DNA of 64,000 bases from Paraburkholderia sabiae. Lineage in GTDB: Bacteria; Pseudomonadota; Gammaproteobacteria; Burkholderiales; Burkholderiaceae. The notes under the pieces were generated by a model. It did not search any database and had not been told where the DNA came from. It worked only from the letters and a program-made list of their open reading frames with translations. Where the stretch lies: the NCBI RefSeq assembly GCF_030412785.1, contig NZ_CP125296.1, positions 930,001-994,000 on the forward strand, written 5' to 3'. Positions 19,260-28,660 of this stretch are shown here, piece after piece. The translations under genes and the position numbers were made by a program. The stretch's first letter is position 1. Every line of letters begins with the position of its first letter.

Positions 19260-20183
19260 ATGCTGCATCTCACTTTGCGTCAGCTGCGCGTGTTCGAAGC
19301 GAGTGCGCGCCATCTGAGTTTTTCGCGCGCTGCGGAAGAGCTTCATCTGACGCAACCCGGCGTTTCGTCACAACTGAAGCAGCTCGAAACGAGTATCGGC
19401 ATGCCGCTGTTCGAGCAGGTCGGGCGGCGCGTGTTCCTGACGGCGGCGGGCAAGGAGCTATACAGCCACACACGTCTGCTTCAGCAGCAGTTGTCCGTGC
19501 TCGAAACGTCGCTCGACCAGTTGCGGGACATGAAGCAGGGCAAGCTGAAGGTATCGGTGGTGAGCGGCACGGCCAATCCGCTTGCGCTCCAGCTGATCGC
19601 AAAGTTCACGCGAGCGTTTCCCGGCGTGAGAGTGAGTCTCTCGGTGGGGAACAGGGAGTGCGTGCTGAACGAACTGGCGAGCAACGAGACCGATCTCGCG
19701 ATCATGGGGCTGCCGCCTGAAGGCCAAGGTCTCGCGGCCGTGCGTGTCGCGAGGAATCCGCTCGTGATCATCGCGCCGCCCGATCATGCCCTCGTGCGCG
19801 AGCGCCGTATCGCACTCGAAGCGCTGGAGCGCGAGACCTTTCTCGTGCGCGAATCGGGTTCCGGCACGCGTCGCGCGATGGAGCGATTCTTCGCGGAGCA
19901 CCGTGTGAGCTTTCGGCCCGGCATGGAAGTGAGCAACAACGAAGCGATCAAGTGGGCCGTGCAGGCGGGCATGGGTTTGTCGGTCGTGCCTCTTGCAACG
20001 GTCATGGCCGAACTCGAAACGCTGCGGCTCAAGGTGCTCGATGTCGAGCATTTCCCCATCGTGCGGTATCTGTATCTCGTGCATCGCGAGAGCAAGCAGC
20101 TTTCGACCGCGGCGTCGGCATTCAGGGACAGCCTCGTGAGCGGCGCACACGAGGCGGGCGAGCGGGTGGCGATGGAAGTCTAG
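19260..20183 (+). CDS. LysR-family regulator, probably of the serine-cycle operon (QscR/CbbR-like)
   Basis: A 307-residue LysR protein. The N-terminal winged HTH reads LRQLRVFEASARHLSFSRAAEEL, with QPGVSSQLKQLE as recognition helix; an effector-binding domain follows from about residue 90. It is transcribed divergently from glyA across 267 bases that hold a T-N11-A box. By analogy with QscR of Methylobacterium it probably activates the serine-cycle genes; that role is inferred from position. Its TAG stop is interleaved with the fhcC TAG in a CTAG palindrome. An AGGAGGGTAGGGAG stretch precedes the start. Confidence 0.83.
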   Translation: MLHLTLRQLRVFEASARHLSFSRAAEELHLTQPGVSSQLKQLETSIGMPLFEQVGRRVFLTAAGKELYSHTRLLQQQLSVLETSLDQLRDMKQGKLKVSVVSGTANPLALQLIAKFTRAFPGVRVSLSVGNRECVLNELASNETDLAIMGLPPEGQGLAAVRVARNPLVIIAPPDHALVRERRIALEALERETFLVRESGSGTRRAMERFFAEHRVSFRPGMEVSNNEAIKWAVQAGMGLSVVPLATVMAELETLRLKVLDVEHFPIVRYLYLVHRESKQLSTAASAFRDSLVSGAHEAGERVAMEV

Positions 20184-21004
20184 GCGGGCAGGAGGATCTC
20201 GCCCTTGCCCTGAACCGATACGTCGCCGCGCAGGCGCGCGGGCGCACGCTCGCGCGACAGCATTGCGAATGCACCGCCTTCGCGCGCGAGCGTCGGTACG
20301 AGCAGCCGCCAGAATACGTCGATATCGCTGCTGTTTTCGGCGAAGCGTTGCGTTGTCGGCCAGGCGCGATCGAGCAGCACGAGCGAGCCGCGCCGCATGC
20401 CGAATGCGGGATGTTCTCCGACGCTGCCTGCAATCGCGATGGTGCCCGCGACCATCCGCGACGCGACGAATGCGCCCGCCGAACCGAACACCGCGATCGT
20501 GCCGCGACGCATGCGATCGCCGAGGCGTGCGCCCGCGTCGCCGTGAATCACGAGCGTGCCGCCGCGCATGCCGTCCATGTCGCCCGGCAGCGCGGCGCCC
20601 GCGAAATCGCCCGTATTGCCGCGAATCTCGATACGTCCGCCTGCAAGCTCGCATCCCGCAAAACTGCCGCAGTCGCCCGCGACAAGCAGCGTTCCCGAAT
20701 CCATCTGCAAGCCTACGAAATCGCCCGCGTTGCCGTCGACGAGAATGTGGCCCGCATGCATGCGCGCGCCGATCCGGTCGAAGCGTTGCATGTCGCCTTC
20801 GAACACGAGTTGCGGAGCGTCGCGCGCGCTTTCTTGAACCTCAACCGCGAACAGGTCGCCGACGCTGATCCGTTCTGCGCCATGCCACATCGGGATCGCG
20901 CAGATGTCCCGCGCGTCGAGTTCCGTGAGCCGTGCGGGCAGCAATTCGCGCGCATCGATGCGCAGCGCGGGCGCCTGCTTCAGACGTAACGTGATGCGCT
21001 TCAT
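20180..21004 (-). CDS. fhcC: formyltransferase/hydrolase complex subunit C (FwdC-like)
   Basis: A 274-residue protein with the glutamate-synthase-type GXGXG beta-helix, visible as repeated turns from residue 85 to 200 (DGNAGDFVG, GDCGSFAGCE, RGNTGDFAG). It is a structural subunit of the Fhc complex, which moves formyl groups from formyl-H4MPT via methylofuran to formate. It is last in fhcBADC and overlaps fhcD by ATGA. Its stop shares CTAG with the convergent LysR gene. Confidence 0.92.
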   Translation of the reverse strand: MKRITLRLKQAPALRIDARELLPARLTELDARDICAIPMWHGAERISVGDLFAVEVQESARDAPQLVFEGDMQRFDRIGARMHAGHILVDGNAGDFVGLQMDSGTLLVAGDCGSFAGCELAGGRIEIRGNTGDFAGAALPGDMDGMRGGTLVIHGDAGARLGDRMRRGTIAVFGSAGAFVASRMVAGTIAIAGSVGEHPAFGMRRGSLVLLDRAWPTTQRFAENSSDIDVFWRLLVPTLAREGGAFAMLSRERAPARLRGDVSVQGKGEILLPA

Positions 21005-21966
21005 CGGCCCTCCGGCGCTTCGTGCAATTGATCATGCGATGGATCGCACAATTGATGCAGATGGAAATGGAACGGCCCGAGCTTGCCGCCGTAGTTGCCC
21101 GCCGAAATCCGCACGAGGCCATGTGCAACGCCCGCGTCGTCTCCCGTCGCGGCGTCGATGCCGACGCGCATCGCCTCGGCCACATCTGCTTCGCTCAATC
21201 CGTCGATCACGATCTCCAGCACGCTACGCACATCGCCGTGCAGTTCGGTGCGCAACGCAAGTTCGGCAAGGCCGGGACAGAATGCATCGTTGGTCGAAGC
21301 GGGCAGCGCGGCATACTTCGAGCCGACTTTCGAGCCCGAGCGCACGACGCCGCCGGGAAACGGCATGATCACGTTCGGCACGTCGCGCATCGCGCGCACG
21401 GCCGTCTGCGCGGCACGAAGCGCCGCATCGGTATCGCGCGCAAGAAAGAGCAGATTGCCGCCACCCACGCCCTTGACGACGGAAGTGGTCTCCTCGGCGA
21501 CGAACTCGCCGTCCATCACAGGCACGCGCCAGAAGCGCTTGCCGTTGATCATCTTCGCGATCTGCCAGCCGTCGCCGAAGAAGCGCAGATTCTTGCCGAG
21601 CGCGATCGGCTCGCCATGCTCGATGCCGCCGAACACGGCCGTCGTCGGGCAGGTCAGCACGCACTGTCCGACGCGGCGCTCGACCTGTTTCGCGAGTTCC
21701 TTGCCGGACATCGCAAACAGCAGCAGCGCGACGCCGGGCCGGCCGTCGGGTGTCTCGTCGGGCGACAGCTCGCGTTCGATGCCCGCTTCACAGCCGCAGG
21801 CGATCACCGAAGTCGCAAAGCCCGTTGCCGCGAGCGCCGCGTTGCGCGCCCACGTTGCATCGCGTGCGGTGACGATGAGACGCGTCGCCTTCATCGGGAA
21901 GGCTTCGGCGAAGGTGTCGTCGATCGACACGCCGCGTACGTTGCGTGGCGAAGTGGTCGCGCTCAT
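21001..21966 (-). CDS. fhcD: formylmethanofuran-H4MPT formyltransferase, Fhc subunit D
   Basis: A 321-residue protein of the Ftr/FhcD family; the conserved glycine-rich block GGVVRSGSKVGSKY lies near residue 210 and CPTTAVFGGIEHGE near residue 105. It transfers the formyl group from formyl-H4MPT to methylofuran. The ATG at 21966 is chosen because it makes an ATGA overlap with fhcA, the same junction used between the other fhc genes. Upstream codons would lie within fhcA. Confidence 0.94.
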   Translation of the reverse strand: MSATTSPRNVRGVSIDDTFAEAFPMKATRLIVTARDATWARNAALAATGFATSVIACGCEAGIERELSPDETPDGRPGVALLLFAMSGKELAKQVERRVGQCVLTCPTTAVFGGIEHGEPIALGKNLRFFGDGWQIAKMINGKRFWRVPVMDGEFVAEETTSVVKGVGGGNLLFLARDTDAALRAAQTAVRAMRDVPNVIMPFPGGVVRSGSKVGSKYAALPASTNDAFCPGLAELALRTELHGDVRSVLEIVIDGLSEADVAEAMRVGIDAATGDDAGVAHGLVRISAGNYGGKLGPFHFHLHQLCDPSHDQLHEAPEGR

Positions 21967-23654
21967 GATGCCGACTCCGCATGCGATTGACGATGGATGC
22001 CGCACGCAGCGCGCAGAAGACGTCCGCCGTTGCCGCACAGGCAGAGTTCGTCGCGGCTGATGGGCGCGCGCCGCATGTTGGTCGCGAGATAAGCGTCGCC
22101 GTACTCCTCGACGACCTTTTCGATCGAGCGGTCGAACTCCGGTTCGACGTAGTGCGTGCCGCCCACGGGCGTCGCGACGATGCGGCCTTCGCGCGCGACC
22201 AGCTCACCGTCCTTGAACACCCAGACGGGCGCGCGGAACATCGCTTCGCGGTCGGGGTGCTCGCGGTACACGGCGATATCGGCGGCAGCGCCTGCATCGA
22301 GCCGGCCGCGATCGGCGAGTCCGAGCAGCCGCGCGGGTGCCGCCCGCGTGAGAATCGCGATCTCGTTGAAGTCGAGTTCGCGCGTAAGGCTCGCCAGCGG
22401 CGATTGCGCGGCGACATCGGGATGCAGCTTCGCCAGTTGTTCGTCGCGGAACGATTTGTCCATCAGCAGGCGGATCAGATGCGGGTAGCTCGTGAAGGGG
22501 CCGCCGTTCGGATGATCGGTGGTGAGCGTGATCTGCCAGGGGTTCTTCACGAGCAGAAACAGTTCGAGGCCGATGGTCCATTGCAGCGCGTTGACATAGC
22601 TCGTTTCGCGATAACGGAACGGCACCACGCCGCAGCCCGCGTCGCATTCGATATCGCCCGCGATCCACTTGCGCGGCGAAGCAAACGCGGCCTGTCTGAC
22701 CTGCTTCATCGTGTCGCCCGAAGCCGTCACCGTCTGACCAAACATGATCTGGCCGACATCGATCGAGATATTCGGATTCGCGTTGACGGCATCGGCAATG
22801 CGATGCGCCGCCGACGAAAATTTCTTCGGCCCGTCGTTGCCGTAGCTATGGAACTGGATATGCGTGAGGTGGCCGGGCAGACCTTCGAGCGCGTCGATGG
22901 TGGCGAGCGTCGAATCGATATTGCCGGGCACGCCGAGATTGCTCGCGTGAATATGCAGCGGATGCGGCACGCCGAGATCGGTCAGCGCGCGCGCGAGCAC
23001 GTGCAGCACATTGCGTGGCGTGATGCCGTAATGCGTGTGATGCTCGTCGACGTCGAGGCTGCGCTGGTTGAACTTGAACGCCGAAATGCCGCCGGGATTG
23101 ACGACCTTCACTCCGAGCGCGCGGCTCGCATTGATCGACCAGCCGACGTAATCGCGCAGACGCTCGTAGTCGGTGTGCTCCGCGAGCATGCGCAGAAACA
23201 GTTCGTCGTTGCCGAGCATCACGTAGGCGCCGTGGTCGATGATCGGCGTGTCGCCCATTTCGAGGTGCGTGTGGCGCGCGTTCGACGCGATCATCGCGGG
23301 TTCGAATGCGGCCGTATAGCCCATCTCGGCATAGCGGTAGCCGGTTGCAAATGTACCCGGCGTGCAGTCGCCGCATGACGCGAGTTCGAGCGGATTGTCG
23401 GGTGCGGGGCGGTTGCGGTGATCTTCCGGCATCAGCAGGCGCGCAAGATTCACCTTGCCGCCGCCGATATGCGAATGCATGTCGATGCCGCCCGCCATCA
23501 CGATCATGCCCGACGCGTCGTATTCGCAATCGACGGGTTCCCGTTCGTGCAGCGCGACGACCCTGCCGTCGCGCACGCAGACGTCTGCAATCTGCCCGTC
23601 GATACGTGACGCGGGATCGTACACGCGGCCACCGCGCAAGCGGAACGTGCTCAT
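21963..23654 (-). CDS. fhcA: formylmethanofuran dehydrogenase-like subunit A, hydrolase of the Fhc complex
   Basis: A 563-residue amidohydrolase with the metal-binding HxH in GGIDMHSHIGGG near residue 60, further histidines in PLHIHASN, and the aspartate of LTTDHPNGG near residue 400. It hydrolyses formylmethylofuran to formate. The start at 23654 (MSTFRLRGGRVYDP) overlaps the fhcB stop by ATGA. The C-terminal CLCGNGGRLLRAACG segment contributes three cysteines of unclear role. Confidence 0.94.
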   Translation of the reverse strand: MSTFRLRGGRVYDPASRIDGQIADVCVRDGRVVALHEREPVDCEYDASGMIVMAGGIDMHSHIGGGKVNLARLLMPEDHRNRPAPDNPLELASCGDCTPGTFATGYRYAEMGYTAAFEPAMIASNARHTHLEMGDTPIIDHGAYVMLGNDELFLRMLAEHTDYERLRDYVGWSINASRALGVKVVNPGGISAFKFNQRSLDVDEHHTHYGITPRNVLHVLARALTDLGVPHPLHIHASNLGVPGNIDSTLATIDALEGLPGHLTHIQFHSYGNDGPKKFSSAAHRIADAVNANPNISIDVGQIMFGQTVTASGDTMKQVRQAAFASPRKWIAGDIECDAGCGVVPFRYRETSYVNALQWTIGLELFLLVKNPWQITLTTDHPNGGPFTSYPHLIRLLMDKSFRDEQLAKLHPDVAAQSPLASLTRELDFNEIAILTRAAPARLLGLADRGRLDAGAAADIAVYREHPDREAMFRAPVWVFKDGELVAREGRIVATPVGGTHYVEPEFDRSIEKVVEEYGDAYLATNMRRAPISRDELCLCGNGGRLLRAACGIHRQSHAESAS

Positions 23655-24979
23655 CGGGCGGCCTCCGTTGGCGTGCATGTCGTCCGCAATGCTTCGAGCG
23701 ACTGTGCGATCTGTGCGGCTACCTGCGCGACGCCGGGCAATGTGTCTTCGTAGATGGGCACGAGCGGCAGCACGATTCCGCCGTCCACGCGGAACAGATG
23801 GCCCGTCGAACCGATGCCGGGCGTCGACACGGGAATGAACAGCGTGGGCGTCTGCCGATCCGCGCATTGCGGCGCGAGGCCGGGATGACCGAGCACGATG
23901 GTCGGCGCGTTGCTTGTCGGCGGTGGCAGGTCGGCGCCGAAGCTCGCGACCCAGACGAGCGCATCGACCGCCTCTTCATCGAGCAGACGCGCCGTGTCGT
24001 AGCGATGCGGATCATGTTCGAGGCCGCTGCGATGTACGCCTGTGCGCAGCGGCAGACCCGACATCCACGTCAGCGTCTGGTTGACGGTGGCCGCGCCATC
24101 GTCGCCGCCGAGTGCGAGACAGCCCGCGCGGGTCGTGAGGTTGAGCGACTTGGTCAGACGGTCGAGCCCTTCGACGAGCAGCGCCGCATGCTCTCCCGGC
24201 AGGTCGGCCGTATTCCACACGAGCGTGACGTAACGCGCTTCCAGCATTCGAGTTGCGAGCGAGTCGATCGCGGGCGCGATGCCCGGCATCGGCTTGCCGC
24301 GCAGAAGCGGATCGACACGTGTGTTCAGCAGCGCAATCGTCTCGTACAGATCGCCTTGCAAGGGCACGGCACGCTGGATGACCGTATCCGCGTGCGCGCT
24401 GCGTTCGAGGTCGGCATCGACCGCACTGCCGACGAAGATCACTTCGCGCTGAGCGGGGCTCGCTGCATCGCGCGGCATCACGCCGACGCCGCAGCGGGTG
24501 AAAAACGCCGGATAGCGCGTCGACGGCGTCGGTCCGAAACAGACGATCAGGTCGGCGCGCGCGCGCACTTCGGAGAGCGTGGTCGTGAATGCGCCGCGAT
24601 CCTGCATCGCCGTGAGACTGCGCATCAGCGAGCGCCCATGCGCATGATCGATGATCGCGGCGCTCGCGTTGGCGAGCCGATACAGCGCGCGCGTGCCCGC
24701 GACGTCGGTGGCCATGCCCGCGAACAGCGGCTGCCTCGCTTGCGCGAGCCATTGAGCCGCGACGCCGATGGCATCGGCGAATCCGAGCGGCTGGCCGTTG
24801 AGATGCGGCTGCGTTTGCGCGGGACGCGGGCCGAACTGTGCGAGCGCGCGCGACGCACGAGGACAGTCGGTGCCGCTCAGCGTCAAGGCCGTGTCCTTGT
24901 CCGTGCCGATCGAAAGACGATCGCATAACAGCGGGCAGAACGGGCACGTCCACGAAGTGGGGGAAGTGTTCGAGGTCAT
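23651..24979 (-). CDS. fhcB: formylmethanofuran dehydrogenase-like subunit B, Fhc complex
   Basis: A 442-residue molybdopterin-oxidoreductase-fold protein, first in the fhcBADC operon. The N-terminus TCPFCPLLCD retains part of an Fe-S-type cysteine motif. No obvious Mo-coordinating Cys or Sec region is visible, in line with bacterial FhcB being a non-redox relic of archaeal FwdB. It is divergent from the cofactor-biosynthesis operon at 25226, with 246 bases between starts; I found no convincing promoter motif there. Confidence 0.9.
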   Translation of the reverse strand: MTSNTSPTSWTCPFCPLLCDRLSIGTDKDTALTLSGTDCPRASRALAQFGPRPAQTQPHLNGQPLGFADAIGVAAQWLAQARQPLFAGMATDVAGTRALYRLANASAAIIDHAHGRSLMRSLTAMQDRGAFTTTLSEVRARADLIVCFGPTPSTRYPAFFTRCGVGVMPRDAASPAQREVIFVGSAVDADLERSAHADTVIQRAVPLQGDLYETIALLNTRVDPLLRGKPMPGIAPAIDSLATRMLEARYVTLVWNTADLPGEHAALLVEGLDRLTKSLNLTTRAGCLALGGDDGAATVNQTLTWMSGLPLRTGVHRSGLEHDPHRYDTARLLDEEAVDALVWVASFGADLPPPTSNAPTIVLGHPGLAPQCADRQTPTLFIPVSTPGIGSTGHLFRVDGGIVLPLVPIYEDTLPGVAQVAAQIAQSLEALRTTCTPTEAAR

Positions 24980-25225
24980 GCGCGTCCTTCAGCAACTCAC
25001 ATGCCATTTTCGTGAAAGCGCCGTGGCGGCTTCCGTTGCGCGAGTCGAGCCGCGATGCTTCCGCGCGATTGCGTCACCATCGCTCGATGTGATTTGCGCC
25101 GTGCGCGATGCAGACTGTCACGCATCGTGTGCAGGCGATCCCGCACGCAGCCAGCGCGTGAGCCGGTGGCATGGAACATGAATGTGGCAGACGCGACGCG
25201 CAACGATCCGCAAGGGGACCACGCG

Positions 25226-26224
25226 ATGAAAAAGATCCTGCTCTACGAATATCTCAGCGCCAACGGCAACGCGAATGGATGTGTGTCCGAGGACTTGCGC
25301 ATGCAGGGCAGGACGATGCGCGATGCCGTCGCACGCGATCTCGCTCGTTGCGGCGACGTTGTGCTCACGTGCGTCGCGGGACATGACGAGGCGCGCGACG
25401 CAATGCCCACGACGCTCGCGAGCGACTGGTGTTTCGCGCCGTTTGCGATTCCGCCGACGCGCTTTCTCGCCGCCGAAGCCCGCCGTCACGACGCCGTGTG
25501 GGTCATCGCGCCGGAAACGCGCGGCGTGCTCGGCGCGCTATGCGATGCCGTCGATCCTGAGCGCTGGATCGGTTGCGACGCGGCGACGCTGCGGATTGCG
25601 AGCAGCAAGCGCGCGACGGCTCGACATCTCGCGCTGGCAGGCATCGCGACGCCGCGTGCGTGGTCGGCCGATGCACCGCTCGACGTTGCGCGTGACGCGA
25701 GCGCATGGGTCGTCAAACCCGACGACGGCGCGGGCTGCGTCGATACCTGTCGCTTCGACGACTATCGACTCGCTGAATACGCCTTCCGGCGCCGGTCCGC
25801 TGCGCAGGAGCGCGTGACGCTCGAGGAATGGATCGACGGAGACGCGCTCAGTCTGTCGCTGCTGTGCAGCTACGGCCACGCGCAACTGCTTGGCATCAAC
25901 CGGCAGCATATCGGCATCGATGAAGGGCAGGTGAGCTACGAAGGCTTGACGGCCAACGTAATCCCGCTATCCGATGAAAAAGCGACAACATGCCGCGCGC
26001 TCGCCACACGCGTAGCCCGCGCGCTGCCGGGGCTGGCGGGCTTCGTCGGCATCGACCTCGTGTGGCATCCGCAACGCGGGCCCGTCGTGATCGAAATCAA
26101 TCCGCGCGTGACGTGCGCGTATCCGGCGCTCGCGGGCAGCTTCGATGTCAACATGGCCGCATGCGTGACTGCGGAACACTTCGCGTCGGTAGGCGATGTG
26201 AACGGGAGGCGCCATGCCGCATGA
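25226..26224 (+). CDS. ATP-grasp ligase, probable methylofuran biosynthesis (MfnD-like)
   Basis: A 332-residue ATP-grasp protein. ATP-binding segments AWVVKPDDGAGCVDT near residue 160, VTLEEWIDGDALSL and VVIEINPRVTC near residue 290 are visible. It resembles the tyramine/tyrosine-glutamate ligase family of furan cofactor synthesis and heads an operon with mfnF- and mfnE-like genes, divergent from fhcBADC. The start at 25226 (MKKILLYEYLSANGN) has an AAGGGGA site. The exact amino-acid substrate is uncertain. It overlaps the next gene by 11 bases. Confidence 0.8.
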   Translation: MKKILLYEYLSANGNANGCVSEDLRMQGRTMRDAVARDLARCGDVVLTCVAGHDEARDAMPTTLASDWCFAPFAIPPTRFLAAEARRHDAVWVIAPETRGVLGALCDAVDPERWIGCDAATLRIASSKRATARHLALAGIATPRAWSADAPLDVARDASAWVVKPDDGAGCVDTCRFDDYRLAEYAFRRRSAAQERVTLEEWIDGDALSLSLLCSYGHAQLLGINRQHIGIDEGQVSYEGLTANVIPLSDEKATTCRALATRVARALPGLAGFVGIDLVWHPQRGPVVIEINPRVTCAYPALAGSFDVNMAACVTAEHFASVGDVNGRRHAA

Positions 26225-27290
26225 TCTCGTGATCGGTTGGGACATTGGCGGCGCGCACGTGAAGGCGGCGCGGATCGAAGCGGGTCACGTGTGCGACGTG
26301 ATGCAGTGGGTCTGTCCGCTGTGGCAAGGCGTTGCGCATCTCGACGCGGTATTCGAAGCGGCGGCGCAGCGCTGGCCCGATCACGGCGACGCCGAGCATG
26401 CGGTCACGATGAGCGGCGAAATGGCCGACATCTTCGAGGATCGCGAGACGGGCGTCGCCGCTCTGGCGTCGCGGCTCGCGAGCCGTTTCGGCGAGCGCGC
26501 TTCGTTCTATGCCGGGCACGCGGGATGGCAGCCGCACGAAGCCGTCGCGGGCAACTGGGCCGACATCGCGTCCGCAAACTGGCACGCGACGGCCGCCCTC
26601 ATTGCCGCGCGCATGCCTGCCGCGGTGCTCGTCGATATCGGCAGCACCACCACCGATTTCATCGCAATCCGCGACGGTGTGCTGGTTTCGCGCGGGACGG
26701 ACGACGCAGCGCGGCTGCGCTCGGGCGAACTCGTGTATCAGGGTGTCGTGCGCACGCCATTGTGCGCGCTCGCGCCGCGCGTCCGTTTTCGTGGCGAGCC
26801 GCACAACGTGATGAACGAACTGTTCGCGACGACAGCCGATGTCTACCGCCTGACGGGCGAACTCGATCCGCTGCACGACCAGCATCCCGCCGCCGATGGC
26901 GGGGCAAAAGACGGCATCGCCAGTTGCCGGCGTCTCGCGCGGATGATCGGCCGCGATGCACGCGATGCGTCGATGGCCGAATGGCAAGGCTTCGCCCGCG
27001 AGTGGCGCAAGGCGCAGCTCGCGCATCTGTCGACGAATCTTGCGCAGGTGCTGGGCCGTGTCGGTCTCGGGCATGACGTCGTGCTCGTATCGGCGGGCTG
27101 CGGCGCGTTTCTCGCGGACGATCTCGCCGCGCAGTTCGGGCGTGACGTGCTTCCTTTTGCATCGCTCGTCGATGCCGATGCGTCCGCCGCCCACTGGACG
27201 CAGGTCTGCGCGCCCGCCGTCGCCGTCGCGTTGCTGCGTGCGGATGAACGGTGCGAGGCCGAATGGTCCGCAGCCGATGCAACCGTTTGA
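26214..27290 (+). CDS. mfnF: H4MPT-linked C1 transfer pathway protein, MfnF-like furan-cofactor synthase
   Basis: A 358-residue protein with an actin/hydantoinase-like ATPase start, DLVIGWDIGGAHVKAARIE, and a second phosphate loop VLVDIGSTTTDFIA near residue 140. This family occurs with H4MPT genes in methylotrophs; the archaeal homologue MfnF joins the aminomethylfuran and tyramine-glutamate moieties. Position between the MfnD-like and MfnE-like genes supports a methylofuran role. The bacterial reaction is inferred. Confidence 0.83.
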   Translation: MPHDLVIGWDIGGAHVKAARIEAGHVCDVMQWVCPLWQGVAHLDAVFEAAAQRWPDHGDAEHAVTMSGEMADIFEDRETGVAALASRLASRFGERASFYAGHAGWQPHEAVAGNWADIASANWHATAALIAARMPAAVLVDIGSTTTDFIAIRDGVLVSRGTDDAARLRSGELVYQGVVRTPLCALAPRVRFRGEPHNVMNELFATTADVYRLTGELDPLHDQHPAADGGAKDGIASCRRLARMIGRDARDASMAEWQGFAREWRKAQLAHLSTNLAQVLGRVGLGHDVVLVSAGCGAFLADDLAAQFGRDVLPFASLVDADASAAHWTQVCAPAVAVALLRADERCEAEWSAADATV

Positions 27291-27320
27291 TTCCCTGCAA
27301 TCTCCGCACTTGAGGCGTCT

Positions 27321-27911
27321 ATGTGGGTAGTGAAGATTGGCGGCAGTCTGAGCCGCGATCCGATGCTCGAAGAGTGGCTTGCGCAACTGACCGACTTCGG
27401 CGGCGGCCGGGTCGTGATCGTGCCGGGCGGCGGCGACTTCGCGGAGCAGGCCCGCGAGCATCAGGCGATCTGGCGTTTCGGCGATGTCGCCGCGCACAAC
27501 ATGGCCGTGCTCGCGATGGCCCAATACGCGTTGATGATGCAGGGCCTGTCGCGGCGGCTAGTGATTGCCGCGACGGATGCGCAGATACGCGCCGCGCTGC
27601 ACGCGGGGCGCGTCGCGGTCTGGGCGCCGCTCGACCTGCTGTTTCAGGAAGCCAACCGACTGACCAGTTGGGAGGTCACGTCCGATAGCCTCGCCGCGTG
27701 GCTCGCGAACCGCTTGAACGCGGAACGTCTGGTGATCGTGAAGTCGTGCGAGATCGGGCAGGAGCGATCGATCGACGAGTACGCGGCGCTCGGCATCGTC
27801 GACAGTTCATTTGCCGGGTTCACGCACGACGCGCCGTATCCCGTGGATTTACTGAACAGGGACGACGCTTCGCGCGTGCGCGACCTGCTGTTTCAGGCGA
27901 CGACGGGCTGA
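27321..27911 (+). CDS. mfnE: amino-acid-kinase-family protein, MfnE-like aminomethylfuran phosphate kinase
   Basis: A 196-residue kinase-fold protein starting MWVVKIGGSLSRD and carrying the glycine loop VIVPGGGDFAEQ near residue 36, both typical of the amino acid kinase superfamily. With MfnB-like and MfnF-like neighbours it fits the kinase that activates the furan intermediate. Its last 19 bases overlap the convergent 3' end of mfnB, so the two transcripts are antisense there. Confidence 0.82.
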   Translation: MWVVKIGGSLSRDPMLEEWLAQLTDFGGGRVVIVPGGGDFAEQAREHQAIWRFGDVAAHNMAVLAMAQYALMMQGLSRRLVIAATDAQIRAALHAGRVAVWAPLDLLFQEANRLTSWEVTSDSLAAWLANRLNAERLVIVKSCEIGQERSIDEYAALGIVDSSFAGFTHDAPYPVDLLNRDDASRVRDLLFQATTG

Positions 27912-28660
27912 AGAACGGCTTCGATGCCGCTCGCTTCGACGGCACGAGTTTCAGCGCGTGCCGTTGCTGCCGGTCCCGCAAGCTGCGCACGCATCTCGCG
28001 CACCCGCGCGGCGTTGAGCCGCCCCGTGCGCGCGCCGTCGCACAGCGCCGTGCGGAAACCGGCGATATCCGGACCGAGCGCACGGATCAGCGGCACGTGT
28101 CCACTGAGCAGCGAGCCCGCGAGTCCCGCCATCACGTCGTGTACCCGCGCGATCTGAACCATGCTGTCGAGCACGGCCAGCGGCACGCAGTGAAAGAGGT
28201 TGCCGCGCTTCTTCGTGGCCGTGTCGACCATCACGGCGGGGAACCGCAGTTCGGACGCGCGTTCGACAATCCGCAAGTCGAGCCCGTTGTCGACCAGCAG
28301 CACGGGCACCATGTTCCAGTGCAGGTCGCGCATCGTGGCGAGCGTCCGGCACGCGATATCGAACGAGCCGCTGTCGGCGGGCACGCCTGCCTTCACATAG
28401 TCGACGCCGCCGCGTCCCGCCTGCGACGCGCGAAACACCAGTTCCGCGTCGTCGCCCGGCCGCAGATCGCCGATCGCCGCGCTGATGGGCAGGTGCGGGT
28501 AGTCGGCGCGCAGCGACTGCACGATATCCGCGATGCGAGGCGCAGCGACGGCCCCGAGCGCGCCCGCGCCGGGCTCTTTGAGATCGATCAGATCGGCGCC
28601 GGCGCGTGCGGCATCGCGCGCCTCGTCGAGATTGCGCACACTGGCGAGCATACGGATCAT
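27893..28660 (-). CDS. mfnB: (5-formylfuran-3-yl)methyl phosphate synthase
   Basis: A 255-residue TIM-barrel protein of the former DUF556 family. It shows the Schiff-base lysine in LIDLKEPGAGALG near residue 28, VDYVKAGV and MVDTATKKRGNLF near residue 155. It condenses two triose phosphates to the furan precursor of methanofuran/methylofuran. It overlaps the upstream DUF447 gene by ATGA. Conservation of DLKEPGAGALG makes this one of the firmer cofactor-gene calls. Confidence 0.9.
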   Translation of the reverse strand: MIRMLASVRNLDEARDAARAGADLIDLKEPGAGALGAVAAPRIADIVQSLRADYPHLPISAAIGDLRPGDDAELVFRASQAGRGGVDYVKAGVPADSGSFDIACRTLATMRDLHWNMVPVLLVDNGLDLRIVERASELRFPAVMVDTATKKRGNLFHCVPLAVLDSMVQIARVHDVMAGLAGSLLSGHVPLIRALGPDIAGFRTALCDGARTGRLNAARVREMRAQLAGPAATARAETRAVEASGIEAVLQPVVA

